DNA from: Paenibacillus sp. TCA20
GTDB lineage: Bacteria > Bacillota > Bacilli > Paenibacillales > Paenibacillaceae
Length of the DNA: 64,000 bases
Direction of reading: 5' to 3'
Assembly: GCF_000732325.1 (NCBI RefSeq)
Contig: NZ_BBIW01000001.1
Location: 1-64,000, forward strand
A program made the translations under genes and the position numbers. Shown piece after piece: positions 1-9,382 of the stretch. Position 1 is the first letter of the stretch. Every line of letters starts with the position of its first letter. The notes under the pieces were generated by a model. That model ran no database searches. It had not been told where the DNA came from and saw only the letters and a list, made by a program, of their open reading frames with translations.

Positions 1-259
1 TATCCTTGATATGCTCTTTAATGTTGCCAAGTGAAATCGGATAACCCTTGCGGTACAATTTCTTCAGGATGCTCTCCGGAGACTTCAATCTGGACTTGGT
101 ATGTTCAATAGGACTGTAATCATGAAAGGCTTCGAACTCTTCTTTTAGAATCTCGATCTTGGTCTCAATTTCGTCCAGGGCAAATTTGTATACCATCACA
201 AAACGGGTAATTTCATGCTTGATTCTCTTCATCTGATCTAGCTGACTCATTTGATTCAT
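1..259 (-). CDS. Small alarmone synthetase, RelP/YwaC type (5' part only)
   Basis: This is the first 86 codons of a gene that runs off the left edge. The visible protein begins MNQMSQLDQMKR and continues through FALDEIETK and SPIEHTKSRLKSPESI, ending near GNIKEHIKD. These segments match the N-terminal helices of single-domain (p)ppGpp synthetases. The resemblance is to B. subtilis YwaC (SAS2/RelP; FALDALDTK, NPIEHTKSRVKSFESI) rather than YjbM. Such enzymes transfer pyrophosphate from ATP to GDP/GTP in the cytoplasm during cell-wall stress. The catalytic RelA/SpoT core lies outside the window. The start ATG is preceded by a GGAAGG-type Shine-Dalgarno at a good distance; a second in-frame ATG three codons later is possible. 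It is divergent from the giant repeat gene, with 237 bp between them. Confidence 0.85.
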   Translation of the reverse strand, partial: MNQMSQLDQMKRIKHEITRFVMVYKFALDEIETKIEILKEEFEAFHDYSPIEHTKSRLKSPESILKKLYRKGYPISLGNIKEHIKD

Positions 260-496
260 GTGTATTTCTTCCTTCCTCACTCTAGGTGATCCTACAGAAA
301 TAACTTGATTAATATTCTTTTCCTCACTTCATTGTACACGATCTGGACTCCCCATTTCAAAACAGGCAGAACACGTAAAAAAAAGTACAAATTTACATGA
401 ATTCTGGCATAAGCTGATATAAATGGTTAGACATGATGGTAAAATCGCGTTCATCAGGTTCATTGATATACAAATTCAATCTATATTTTCAAGGGG

Positions 497-3400
497 GTGA
501 CTCCAATTCCTCTTGTTTTACGTGCAACGTACAATGCAACAGGCGCAATCACCTTTACCGGTAATACACTTGGCTTAAGCCGCTCCAATACGGAGGGTGT
601 GCCAGGTACCTTGGACAGCATCGGCGCCTTTATCACAACGAACTCGGCAGTCAGATTCGGTACATACCCGTTAGGCACAACCAGCTCATACCAGAGCAAC
701 AATTCATCAGCGGTGCTGGTACTTCCCTCAGGAAGTACGGTACTCTATGCCGAGCTTATATGGGGCGGCTCTTACATTAACGGCAGTGTCAATTTAAGTT
801 CTGCAATCAACAACCCGGTAACCTTCACGACTCCTGCCGGCACCAGCAGTGTGACACCTGACCCCACTACTTATAATGCCTTTGATCTTGGTAACGGAGC
901 ACAGGCCTATGTAAGATCAGCCAATGTCACTTCCCTTGTTCAGCAAGGAGGAGCAGGGACTTACATTACCGGCGGAGTCGTGGGAACGATCGTTGTTAAT
1001 AACGATACGACAGCTAATCACGCGGGATGGACGCTTGCCGTAATCTACAATAACCCGACACTGCCTTTTCGTAATATGACGCTTCGGGCAGGCGGTCTTC
1101 TGGTTAATGCGTCCAATCAATCGACGATTACCGGATTTGCCACCCCTACTTCAGGCGCACTTGGAGGAAGAGCCCTCTTTAGCGCGCAGGAAGGAGATGC
1201 GAACCGTACCGGAGACTCGGCACAATTCGGACCGACCGCTGCTACGCTAGTGTCTTTATCCGGGCCGAACAATTTCGCGAACAACTTCTTCGCCTCACAA
1301 ATTAATAATGATGCGGGACAGTTGAATACAACAGGAAGCTTTGGCACTTCCAATCAGACGAACGGTGCACCAGGGACGAATATCATCGCCGGACGTCAGG
1401 GCTGGGATATTACGAACGTTGATATATCGGCCAGACTTGTCAATAATCAGACCTCAGCGGTGCTTAATCTTACAACCTCCGGCGATGTTTATATCGTGAA
1501 TGCCAATGCACTGCAGATCAACATTAATTCACCGAATATAACGGTATCCAAAAGCGCAAACGTATCTGGCCTGGTTGTTGGCGACACCGTCATTTACTCC
1601 GTTGTTGTTGCGAATACAGGAACAGCAAATGCAGCCAATGTCGTCCTTACCGATGTGCTGCCTGCAGGTCTAACCTTTGTTACGGGAAGCGTTACGGTTG
1701 CAGGTACTCAACGACCAACGCTGGATATTCGTTCAGGCGTACCGATCGGCACATTGAATCTGTCAAGCAGCGTGACGATTACGTATCGTGCCACAGTAAC
1801 GTCTATCCCGAGCCCTCAGCAGGTGGTGAACACGGCGAATGCCGCTTTTACGTTCCAAAGCGTTGCGGGTGGAAGCACCATTAGTGGTGTTATTCCGTCC
1901 AATGCTGTTACACTGCCGGTGTATGCTCCCATCTTTAATCTGGTCAAATCATCTAACATCGCTAACGCAACCGTTGGGGATACCCTTACTTATTCAGTTG
2001 CAGTTACTAATTCAGGCAATATTGGGGCAACCACCACATTTACTGACAATGTTCCGGCCGGCACCAGCTATGTGCCAGGAAGCTTTCAAGTGAATGGCAA
2101 TACCATCGCAGGGGCAAATCCTGCGACAGGAGTTAATATCGGAGTCGTTGCGGCAGGCAGCACCTCACAGGTCACATTTCAGGTCGTTGTAAATTCCTTG
2201 CCTTCTCCGCCGACACTAAACAATCTAGCCTCCGTATCCTACACCTATCAACCACCGGATGGTCGTGTATTTAGTGGATCCGCAGCCTCCAATACCTTGT
2301 CAACGCCTGTATCACTACCAAATGTAGCTGTCAGCAAAACAGCAAATCTGACGGATGCCGCAGTAGGTGAGGTGCTTACGTATACAACGGTGATAGCGAA
2401 TAACGGCACTACAGCCTTGGGAAGCATCGTATTTACGGATGTAATTCCTGCAGGAACCTCCCTTGTACCCGGAAGCGTCACGGTAAATGGAGTAACCCGC
2501 AATAATGCGAATCCCGGAAGCGGTATTTCGCTGCCAAGTATCACAGGAGGAAGCTCATCGACCGTAACCTTTCAGGTGCTCATCCAGTCTGTTCCTGCTA
2601 GCGGGCAAGTCGTCAATCAGGCCAGTGTCGCATACCGTTCAGGGACTTTTAACGGTCTTGGTACCTCGAACACGGTATCTACTCCTGTATATCAGCCGAT
2701 TATCAGTGCTGTGAAAGCACTAAACGACAATTATGCTACAATCGGCGATACCATTACAGTAAACATCAGCCTGCAAAATACAGGTAACATCGGTGCACAA
2801 GTATCAGTCACAGATCCTATACCTGCTGGTACCCTTTTTGTCCCAGGGAGTGTTACGATTGGAGGCACCAGTGTGCCTGGCGCTGATCCGGTATCAGGCA
2901 TATTTATAGGGACACTGACAGCGGGCAGCACCAATACGATTACTTTTCAGCTTCAGGTAGCATCACTACCTTCACCGCCTTCCATATCAAATACGGCTTC
3001 GGCTAATTACTCCTACGTGCTTCCGAGCGGCCGTACGCTGACAGGCACAAGATTATCCAATAACGTCACTATACCTGTATCGGCTCCCAACGTAACGGTT
3101 AATAAAATCGCCAATGCAACCGAAGCGGCAATCGGTGATGTCATCACTTATACCCTTACTGCTTCCAACAATGGTGTAGAGCCCGTCAGCAATGTCATTG
3201 TCTCGGATACCATCCCGCAGGGGACTGTCTTTGTACCGGGTTCAGTAAGAATTAACGGAGTAGTGTCTCAAGCTTCCAATCCTTCTGCCGGTGTTGCCAT
3301 CGGCTCCGTACCTGGTCAGTCCTCCGTCGTAGTCAGCTTCCAGCTCCAGGTTACTGCACTTAACGAATCGGGGCTTGTAGCCAATCAAGCAAATGTCGCC

Positions 3401-6400
3401 TTTACCAGCGGTACATTTACGGGGGCATCTGTTTCCAATACGGTCATCTTACCGGTATATAATGCGGACATCTCAATAGCCAAGTCTGCCAGCCTATCGA
3501 ATGTAACAGTGGGTCAGACCTTAACTTATACTTTTGTACTCTCGAATACAGGAAATACGCCGGCGTTTGCAACACTCTTCGATGAGCTTCCGCCAGAGGT
3601 CGTATTTGATGCTAACAGTGTTGTCATTGATGGTCAGCCAACTCCAGGTGCAGACCCAGAAACAGGAATCAACATTACCAGCATTCCTGCGGGCGGTACG
3701 ACGACAGTCACCTTCATTGCGACCGTCAATGACCTGCCGGCATCCCAGCAGGTGATCAATCAGGCTGACGTGAACTACTTCTACCAGACAGGAAGCGGAA
3801 GAACATTAACCGGCACAGCCACCTCCAATTCGGTCACGGTTAACGTCTCGGCTCCAAATGTGACACTCAGCAAGACTCCCTCCAGAACAACGGCTATTGT
3901 GGGAGATTCTATTATTTATACGCTTGTCGTTACAAACAATGGAGGCGCAGCAATTAATAACATCGTGCTCAGCGATATGCTTCCATCCCAAGTTTCCTTC
4001 ATTCCTGGGAGCGTGACTGTAAATGGAACTCCTCTTCCATCTGCATCTCCGCAATCAGGCATTCCAATCGGCAGTTTGGCTCCCGCAGCCACCAGGGCCG
4101 TAACTTTTGAGGTGAATGTGACCATGGCAGTGCCTTCAGAAATTAATAACCAATCAACCGTAAGCTTTACATCCGGCGTCTTCTCAGGTACTTCGAACTC
4201 CAATACATCTACCATTCCTGTCATACAGCCGCAAATTTCTCTGCAAAAAACAGCAAGTACAAGTAACGCAACAGTGGGTGATACCATTGTATATACCGTT
4301 GTTATTACCAACGCAGGCAATCTGGCAGCCAATTTGGTTCTGACCGATACCATTCCGGCAGGAACCACATTTTCGCCCAATAGTGTTATTGTTCAGGGCA
4401 GCCCGGTTCCGGGTGTTGTCATCAGTGATGGGGTCAGTATTGGTACCATTGCTGCAGGACAGAGCGTAACCGTCTCTTTTGCCGTCGTGGTTACTTCCCT
4501 GCCGTCGCCGCAGCTGATCACCAATCAGGCATCCTCTGTCTTTACTTTTACACCTCCGGATAATCGGACGTTGACGGGCACTGCGGTATCGAATACGGTC
4601 AGCTTCCCGGTGTCCGCTCCAGATGTAGAAGTGACGAAATCGAGCTCGCTGGCCGATGTTTCAGTGGGAGATATTATTACCTTTACGGTAACTACCCTGA
4701 ATGAAGGGATTGCTCCGGTCACGAACGTCCTGTTCTCAGATCCTACACCAGGCACAACCTTCATACCGGGCAGTGTGACCATTAACGGGGTGCCTGATCC
4801 TTCTGCTTTTCCTTCAGGAGGAATTGATCTGGGTACCATTACTCCTGGAACCTCTACCACAGTAACCTACAACGTAAGTGTAGATACGGTACCAAGTCCT
4901 CCTCAAATAACAAATCAGGCAGCAGTTACCTATACTTCAGGAGCCTTTACTGGTACCACTTACTCCAACACGCCGGTTATCCCGGTGTATGAGCCTGTTC
5001 TTAATGCTGTCAAGTCAGGGAGCACCCTCAATGCGACTGTCGGTGATACGATCACCTATACCATTAGTGTAGCAAATTCAGGCAATTATGCTGCATCATT
5101 CACATTAACAGACCCGATCCCAGCTGGGACGTCCTTTGTTGCCAATAGTGTATTAATTAACGGACTTCCTGCTCCGGGAGCCGATCCGGCAGTAGGTATT
5201 CCCGCGGGAGTCGTGTCTCCAGGTACTTCTACAACCATCATGTTCTCGGTCGTTATTGATACCTTGCCGAGCCCGCAAATTCTATCAAATCAATCGTTTA
5301 TTGCTTATGCTTACACACTTCCTTCCGGCAGAACCCTAAGCGACAACACCGCATCCAATGTCTCTGTCATAACGGTGTCCGCTCCAAACGTCGCGGTAGT
5401 AAAAATATCTGCCCTGACGGCGCTATCAGTAGGGGATGTAAATACTTACAGTGTTAACGTCACAAATAACGGCATTGCTGCCGTTAATAATGTAATTCTG
5501 AGCGATCCGCTGCCATCATTTACAACCTTTGTTTCCGGAAGTGTAACGGTGGATGCTGTATCTGTTCCCGCCGCCAATCCTTCTACCGGCATCAACATTG
5601 GAAGCATTCCGCCGGGTGCCAGTGTCAATGTAACTTTTCAGGTGCAGGTGAACGCTCTGCCTCCGACAACACCTGCAGAGCTTACTAACCGAACGACTGT
5701 TACCTTTACTTCCGGTACCTTCTCCGGCAGTGCCTTCTCCAACACCGTGACGACTCCTGTATACCAACCGATCCTAACAGCTGTAAAGTCCGCCAATACG
5801 GCTAATGCTACCGTCGGAGATACCGTCGTTTACAGCATCGTCTACTCCAATGCAGGTAACTATGGAGCCAATGTCATCCTAACGGATAACATTCCGGCGG
5901 GAACAACACTGGTTCCTAACAGTGTCATTGTGAATGGAGCTCCGATCGCAGGTGCTAATCCGGCAGCAGGCATTGACCTCGGGGTCATCTCGACAACAGC
6001 TACTGTTCTCTTCTCAGTAACGGTAGACAGCCTGCCTGTAAGCCAGCAGCTATCCAACCAGGCCAATTCAACCTTTACCTATACATTGCCAGACGGTCGT
6101 ACGTTAAACGGATCCTTTGCTTCCAATCTGCTGCAGATTCCGGTCTCTTCACCGAACGTTACCTTAGTCAAGAGCGTCTCGGTTCCTACGGCAGTGGTAG
6201 GAGACACCATTACTTACAGCATAGTAATTACCAATAACGGGATTACGAACGTCACTAACGCGGTTCTATCTGATGTGCTTCCGTCCCAGAGCAGCTTCGT
6301 TCCAGGCAGTGTGACAATCAATGGCGCTACTCAGCCGAATGCGAATCCCGCGGGAGGAATCAGCATCGGTACACTTGCACCCGGGGCATCAGCAACCGTT

Positions 6401-7207
6401 ACTTTTGCTGTCAGTATCAATGCGTTGCCCCCAGCGCCTTATACGATTGAGAACCAATCATCGATCAGCTTTACAACCGGAACCTTTACGGGAGCTTCCT
6501 ATTCGAATACAGTTTCAACTGCGATCTATCAGCCAATCTTTAATCTTGTCAAAACGGCAAGCTCGTCTAACGCAACCGTTGGCGATACGATTGTATATTT
6601 CCTAAGCTTGACGAACAACGGCAACCTGCCGGGAGATATGGTCTTGTTTGATGACCTGCCAACAGGTACCGTGCTCGTTCCGAACAGCGTACTTATTAAT
6701 GGAGTTCCTCAACCGGGAGCTAATCCGGGCACTGGCATCCCTGTCGGGCTGGTTCAGCCTGGAAGCAGCGTAGCCATTACCGTTACACTTCAAGTTGTCG
6801 TTGATACGCTGCCGAATCCTCAGCAGTTAGTCAATCAAGCGACCGGTAATTATACGTACTCACCGCCAGATGGACGTGTAATATACGGTACCGTCAGCTC
6901 CAATGTGCTGGTTATTCCCGTATCATCGCCAGATGTATCTGTAGTGAAGAGCTCCCCTGCAATTGATGCTGTCGTCGGAGATGTCATCACGTATACAGTC
7001 GTTATTACCAACAACGGAATCACTGAAGTGAACAATGTCATCATGGTTGACCCTGTACCGGTTGGCACGGTTTTTGTCACCGGCAGTGTTACCGTAGACG
7101 GAGTACCAAGACCTTCAGCCAATCCGAATTCGGGCATTAATGTTGGAACGATTGAAGAAGGTACCTCTGTCACGGTTACTTTCCAGGTGCAGGTTGTCAT
7201 GATATGA
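497..7207 (+). CDS. Giant DUF11-repeat protein, N-terminal and main part
   Basis: The frame encodes 2236 residues. Residues 1 to about 345 form the N-terminal domain seen in Bacillus-group DUF11 proteins (TGNTLGLSRS, GSTVLYAELIWGGSY, VTPDPTTYNAFD, HAGWTLAVIY). After it come 15 DUF11/TIGR01451-type beta-sandwich repeats of about 128 residues. Each has a VGDTITY-like strand, an N(N/T)G turn, a DxxPxG loop and a GSVxxNG segment. The repeats alternate between two types (see findings). The last repeat stops abruptly at TGA 7205-7207 and resumes in the next frame. No signal peptide, LPXTG or SLH anchor is visible. The start is uncertain: GTG 497 lies inside the Shine-Dalgarno AAGGGGGTGA. Function is unknown; a large surface or spore-associated structural protein is an inference from family and composition. 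Confidence 0.85.
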   Translation: MTPIPLVLRATYNATGAITFTGNTLGLSRSNTEGVPGTLDSIGAFITTNSAVRFGTYPLGTTSSYQSNNSSAVLVLPSGSTVLYAELIWGGSYINGSVNLSSAINNPVTFTTPAGTSSVTPDPTTYNAFDLGNGAQAYVRSANVTSLVQQGGAGTYITGGVVGTIVVNNDTTANHAGWTLAVIYNNPTLPFRNMTLRAGGLLVNASNQSTITGFATPTSGALGGRALFSAQEGDANRTGDSAQFGPTAATLVSLSGPNNFANNFFASQINNDAGQLNTTGSFGTSNQTNGAPGTNIIAGRQGWDITNVDISARLVNNQTSAVLNLTTSGDVYIVNANALQININSPNITVSKSANVSGLVVGDTVIYSVVVANTGTANAANVVLTDVLPAGLTFVTGSVTVAGTQRPTLDIRSGVPIGTLNLSSSVTITYRATVTSIPSPQQVVNTANAAFTFQSVAGGSTISGVIPSNAVTLPVYAPIFNLVKSSNIANATVGDTLTYSVAVTNSGNIGATTTFTDNVPAGTSYVPGSFQVNGNTIAGANPATGVNIGVVAAGSTSQVTFQVVVNSLPSPPTLNNLASVSYTYQPPDGRVFSGSAASNTLSTPVSLPNVAVSKTANLTDAAVGEVLTYTTVIANNGTTALGSIVFTDVIPAGTSLVPGSVTVNGVTRNNANPGSGISLPSITGGSSSTVTFQVLIQSVPASGQVVNQASVAYRSGTFNGLGTSNTVSTPVYQPIISAVKALNDNYATIGDTITVNISLQNTGNIGAQVSVTDPIPAGTLFVPGSVTIGGTSVPGADPVSGIFIGTLTAGSTNTITFQLQVASLPSPPSISNTASANYSYVLPSGRTLTGTRLSNNVTIPVSAPNVTVNKIANATEAAIGDVITYTLTASNNGVEPVSNVIVSDTIPQGTVFVPGSVRINGVVSQASNPSAGVAIGSVPGQSSVVVSFQLQVTALNESGLVANQANVAFTSGTFTGASVSNTVILPVYNADISIAKSASLSNVTVGQTLTYTFVLSNTGNTPAFATLFDELPPEVVFDANSVVIDGQPTPGADPETGINITSIPAGGTTTVTFIATVNDLPASQQVINQADVNYFYQTGSGRTLTGTATSNSVTVNVSAPNVTLSKTPSRTTAIVGDSIIYTLVVTNNGGAAINNIVLSDMLPSQVSFIPGSVTVNGTPLPSASPQSGIPIGSLAPAATRAVTFEVNVTMAVPSEINNQSTVSFTSGVFSGTSNSNTSTIPVIQPQISLQKTASTSNATVGDTIVYTVVITNAGNLAANLVLTDTIPAGTTFSPNSVIVQGSPVPGVVISDGVSIGTIAAGQSVTVSFAVVVTSLPSPQLITNQASSVFTFTPPDNRTLTGTAVSNTVSFPVSAPDVEVTKSSSLADVSVGDIITFTVTTLNEGIAPVTNVLFSDPTPGTTFIPGSVTINGVPDPSAFPSGGIDLGTITPGTSTTVTYNVSVDTVPSPPQITNQAAVTYTSGAFTGTTYSNTPVIPVYEPVLNAVKSGSTLNATVGDTITYTISVANSGNYAASFTLTDPIPAGTSFVANSVLINGLPAPGADPAVGIPAGVVSPGTSTTIMFSVVIDTLPSPQILSNQSFIAYAYTLPSGRTLSDNTASNVSVITVSAPNVAVVKISALTALSVGDVNTYSVNVTNNGIAAVNNVILSDPLPSFTTFVSGSVTVDAVSVPAANPSTGINIGSIPPGASVNVTFQVQVNALPPTTPAELTNRTTVTFTSGTFSGSAFSNTVTTPVYQPILTAVKSANTANATVGDTVVYSIVYSNAGNYGANVILTDNIPAGTTLVPNSVIVNGAPIAGANPAAGIDLGVISTTATVLFSVTVDSLPVSQQLSNQANSTFTYTLPDGRTLNGSFASNLLQIPVSSPNVTLVKSVSVPTAVVGDTITYSIVITNNGITNVTNAVLSDVLPSQSSFVPGSVTINGATQPNANPAGGISIGTLAPGASATVTFAVSINALPPAPYTIENQSSISFTTGTFTGASYSNTVSTAIYQPIFNLVKTASSSNATVGDTIVYFLSLTNNGNLPGDMVLFDDLPTGTVLVPNSVLINGVPQPGANPGTGIPVGLVQPGSSVAITVTLQVVVDTLPNPQQLVNQATGNYTYSPPDGRVIYGTVSSNVLVIPVSSPDVSVVKSSPAIDAVVGDVITYTVVITNNGITEVNNVIMVDPVPVGTVFVTGSVTVDGVPRPSANPNSGINVGTIEEGTSVTVTFQVQVVMI

Positions 7208-8898
7208 GCCTTGATTCGAACCAGGGGCGCCGTCTTCAGAACCAAACGTCGGTTACCTTTATATCGGGAGCTTCAGATGGGGTAGCTTATTCCAATCTGG
7301 TGAGTATCCCCTTAACAGGCCCGGTAATTACGCTTCAGAAATCAGCTTCCGTTACGCAAGCAGCACTAGGCAGCATCATCACTTACGAGCTGAACATCGC
7401 TAACACGGGAAACGCCGATGCAGAGGTAACTGTGAGAGATGCAATTCCGGAAGGGATGCAATTTATTCCTAATAGTGTGATTCGTAATGGGCAGCCTCTT
7501 CCGGGTGTCGACGTAACTTCCCCTCTAAATATAGGTATCGTTGCCACTAGCTCAGGGGTAAATATCAGTTTTCAAACCATTGTCACCAGCATTCCTCCTT
7601 CTAACGAGCTCTACAACGTGGCAAGCGCAGCATATACTTTTCAAACTTTAGATGGTCGAACCATCACGAGGGAGGTTACTTCTAACGGTGTACGAATCGC
7701 ACTTGCGAATGCGCAGCTCACCATATCTCAGCGTGCAAGCACATTGCAAACCTTTGTTGGAGATGTGATTACTTTTACAGTAACGATTCAAAATACAGGT
7801 TCTGTACCCGTGATCAATGCGAGATTGAGCGTAGTGCTCTCTGCAGGATTGAGCTTTGTACCGGGGAGTGTGATACTTAACGGTATTATCTCTCCGGGTC
7901 TTGATCCTGTTCAAGGCTTTATACTTCCCGTCATTAATCCTGGAGAGGTTGTGCAGCTGACATACCAAGTTCGTGTGCTCAGCGTTAGTCGTCCCTTATC
8001 CAGTGAAGTATTCGTCACTTACTCCTCTGACGGGGTGCCTGTTCAAACCGGTTCCAATGAGGTCATACTCTCCCCTGTTGAGCCCGTCGTGAACATGGTC
8101 GTAACGGTCATGCCGGAGCAAGTCACCTATGGAGGCGCTGTTCAGTTTACCGCTGAAATACGGAATGAGGGAGATCTCCCGATTGAGGCCGTTTACTATA
8201 TGAATTTTCCACAAGGTTTGATCTTCGAGGATTATTCGGTTCAAATCAACGGGGTCGAGGTTCACAATGCAAATCCAGTGCTAGGCATAAGACTGGGTAC
8301 TTTGTTTCCTCGATCCAGAACGGTTATTACGTACCGAGCCCTTGTATCCTTCACCCCCTATTCTCGAATTACGCAGATGAATCTGATCAATCAAGCAGCT
8401 CTCCAGTTTACGTATCGACTGACCGATAGCAGAACGGTCTCGCTTCGAGAGGAGGCAGAGGTCCAGGTATTATTTCTTGCACCTGTTATTCAGGCAGAGC
8501 TCACTTCACAGCCTGTCCGTGTTGAGCGGGGTGACGAGGTCACCCTACGAATCTTGGTTCGCAATACGGGGAATCTTGCCGCAGCTCTATCGCTGCAAGG
8601 TTTCATTCCTCCGGGTACAGCGCTTATGAGGGGAATCTTGCACTTACCTGATGGGACCACAAGGCCCTTCTCAATACATGATTTGTTAGACGGGATACTC
8701 TTCATAGGGGTTCTTGAGCCAGGACAATATGCAGAGATTGAATATATCGTGCGTGTGAATATCGATGGACTCCTGCCATCCGATTTGTTAAAAGGGTATG
8801 TTACTGTATTGTTTACTTATTTGTTTGCGAACGAAGAATATACGCTGGAAGTTCATTCGAACGAATATATCATTGTAATCGAGCAGCATGATGAATAG
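7204..8898 (+). CDS. DUF11-repeat protein, C-terminal part in a shifted frame
   Basis: This 564-residue frame starts at ATG 7204, overlapping the stop of the preceding gene as ATGA. Its first residues (RRLQNQTSVTFISGASDG, SNLVSIPL) are exactly the missing end of the repeat interrupted upstream, so it continues the same protein. Four more DUF11-like repeats follow, beginning near 7324, 7711, 8086 and 8485. They diverge progressively; the last two have lost the SxTP/DxIPAG consensus. The protein ends in a charged tail (SNEYIIVIEQHDE) with no sorting signal. Either a one-base deletion or sequencing error splits one 2.8-kilodalton-residue-scale gene (about 2800 codons), or translation is coupled or frameshifted at ATGA. 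The Shine-Dalgarno before 7204 is weak (AGGTG, 14 nt away). I regard it as the C-terminal part of one gene. Confidence 0.75.
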   Translation: MSLDSNQGRRLQNQTSVTFISGASDGVAYSNLVSIPLTGPVITLQKSASVTQAALGSIITYELNIANTGNADAEVTVRDAIPEGMQFIPNSVIRNGQPLPGVDVTSPLNIGIVATSSGVNISFQTIVTSIPPSNELYNVASAAYTFQTLDGRTITREVTSNGVRIALANAQLTISQRASTLQTFVGDVITFTVTIQNTGSVPVINARLSVVLSAGLSFVPGSVILNGIISPGLDPVQGFILPVINPGEVVQLTYQVRVLSVSRPLSSEVFVTYSSDGVPVQTGSNEVILSPVEPVVNMVVTVMPEQVTYGGAVQFTAEIRNEGDLPIEAVYYMNFPQGLIFEDYSVQINGVEVHNANPVLGIRLGTLFPRSRTVITYRALVSFTPYSRITQMNLINQAALQFTYRLTDSRTVSLREEAEVQVLFLAPVIQAELTSQPVRVERGDEVTLRILVRNTGNLAAALSLQGFIPPGTALMRGILHLPDGTTRPFSIHDLLDGILFIGVLEPGQYAEIEYIVRVNIDGLLPSDLLKGYVTVLFTYLFANEEYTLEVHSNEYIIVIEQHDE

Positions 8899-8919
8899 AA
8901 ATATCATATTCAATATATA

Positions 8920-8956
8920 AAAATCCCTCACTTCATTCCTGGAAGTGAGGGATTTT
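8920..8956 (+). terminator. Intrinsic terminator after the DUF11 gene
   Basis: A perfect 15-bp stem (AAAATCCCTCACTTC with GAAGTGAGGGATTTT) around a 7-nt loop, 21 bp after the stop codon. The U-rich 3' arm supports termination on the plus strand, and the A-rich 5' arm would also allow function on the minus strand. Confidence 0.85.
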
Positions 8957-9139
8957 CTATTCTTGGATGATACGCAACTCTTCATTCTACTAAATTCGAC
9001 AAAAACTAATGACAAGTTTGTTAGAAATTTATGAACGAATGAACACCTTCTAAAGTTCCTATACCTTCGGTTTAACGAGCACTTCACGATTTATTTTACA
9101 CAACAACGAAAAAACTATGCCAAACTTCGGAAAAGAGAG

Positions 9140-9168
9140 TTGATAAATATACCAGTGAATGATAAAAT
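9140..9168 (+). promoter_or_regulatory. Sigma-A-type promoter for the riboswitch-NlpC/P60 transcript
   Basis: TTGATA at 9140-9145 and TAAAAT at 9163-9168 are separated by 17 bp. They sit about 80 nt upstream of the c-di-AMP aptamer, which is the expected arrangement for a long leader RNA. Judged by eye only. Confidence 0.55.
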
Positions 9169-9243
9169 CCAAAAGTAGATAAAGTAACAATTTCGTAATC
9201 ATTAATGTCACTTTCGTTGTCGAAATCATTAGGTGTATGACTG

Positions 9244-9364
9244 ATAACTGCCGAATTCTCGCACCAAGAAGCGGGGGACCCGACCATTTATGGGTGAATT
9301 GATCAATATTAAAGTGATCATAGGGAACCTTCAACCGAATCCTTAGCTAACCTCGCAGGCATTG
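9244..9364 (+). ncRNA. c-di-AMP riboswitch (ydaO/yuaA motif)
   Basis: The leader carries the hallmark conserved blocks of the ydaO/yuaA aptamer. These are ACTGCCGAATTC at the 5' end, GAAGCGGGGGACCC in the middle, TAGGGAACC, and CCGAATCC followed by GCTAACCTCGCAGGC at the 3' end. TGCC near 9249 and GGCA near 9358 can close the P1 stem. The class binds cyclic di-AMP and usually switches expression off when it is bound. It often precedes cell-wall hydrolases and potassium transporters. Here the aptamer's 3' end is only 2-5 nt from the AAGGAG Shine-Dalgarno of the downstream hydrolase, with no terminator between. Control at translation initiation is therefore more likely than attenuation. Confidence 0.9.
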
Positions 9365-9382
9365 GAAGGAGTATTATTTACT

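Noticed and set aside
1537..7200. Periodic repeats considered as a CRISPR or satellite array
   Set aside because: The period is about 768 bp, the repeats are diverged at DNA level and are protein coding. There is no short direct repeat with unique spacers and no cas gene.
497..8898. Many open frames on the opposite strand and in other frames of the giant gene (up to 154 codons, e.g. 3916-4380 minus)
   Set aside because: They have no ribosome binding sites, no recognisable domains, and repeat in register with the DUF11 modules. They are shadows of biased codon use in the real gene.
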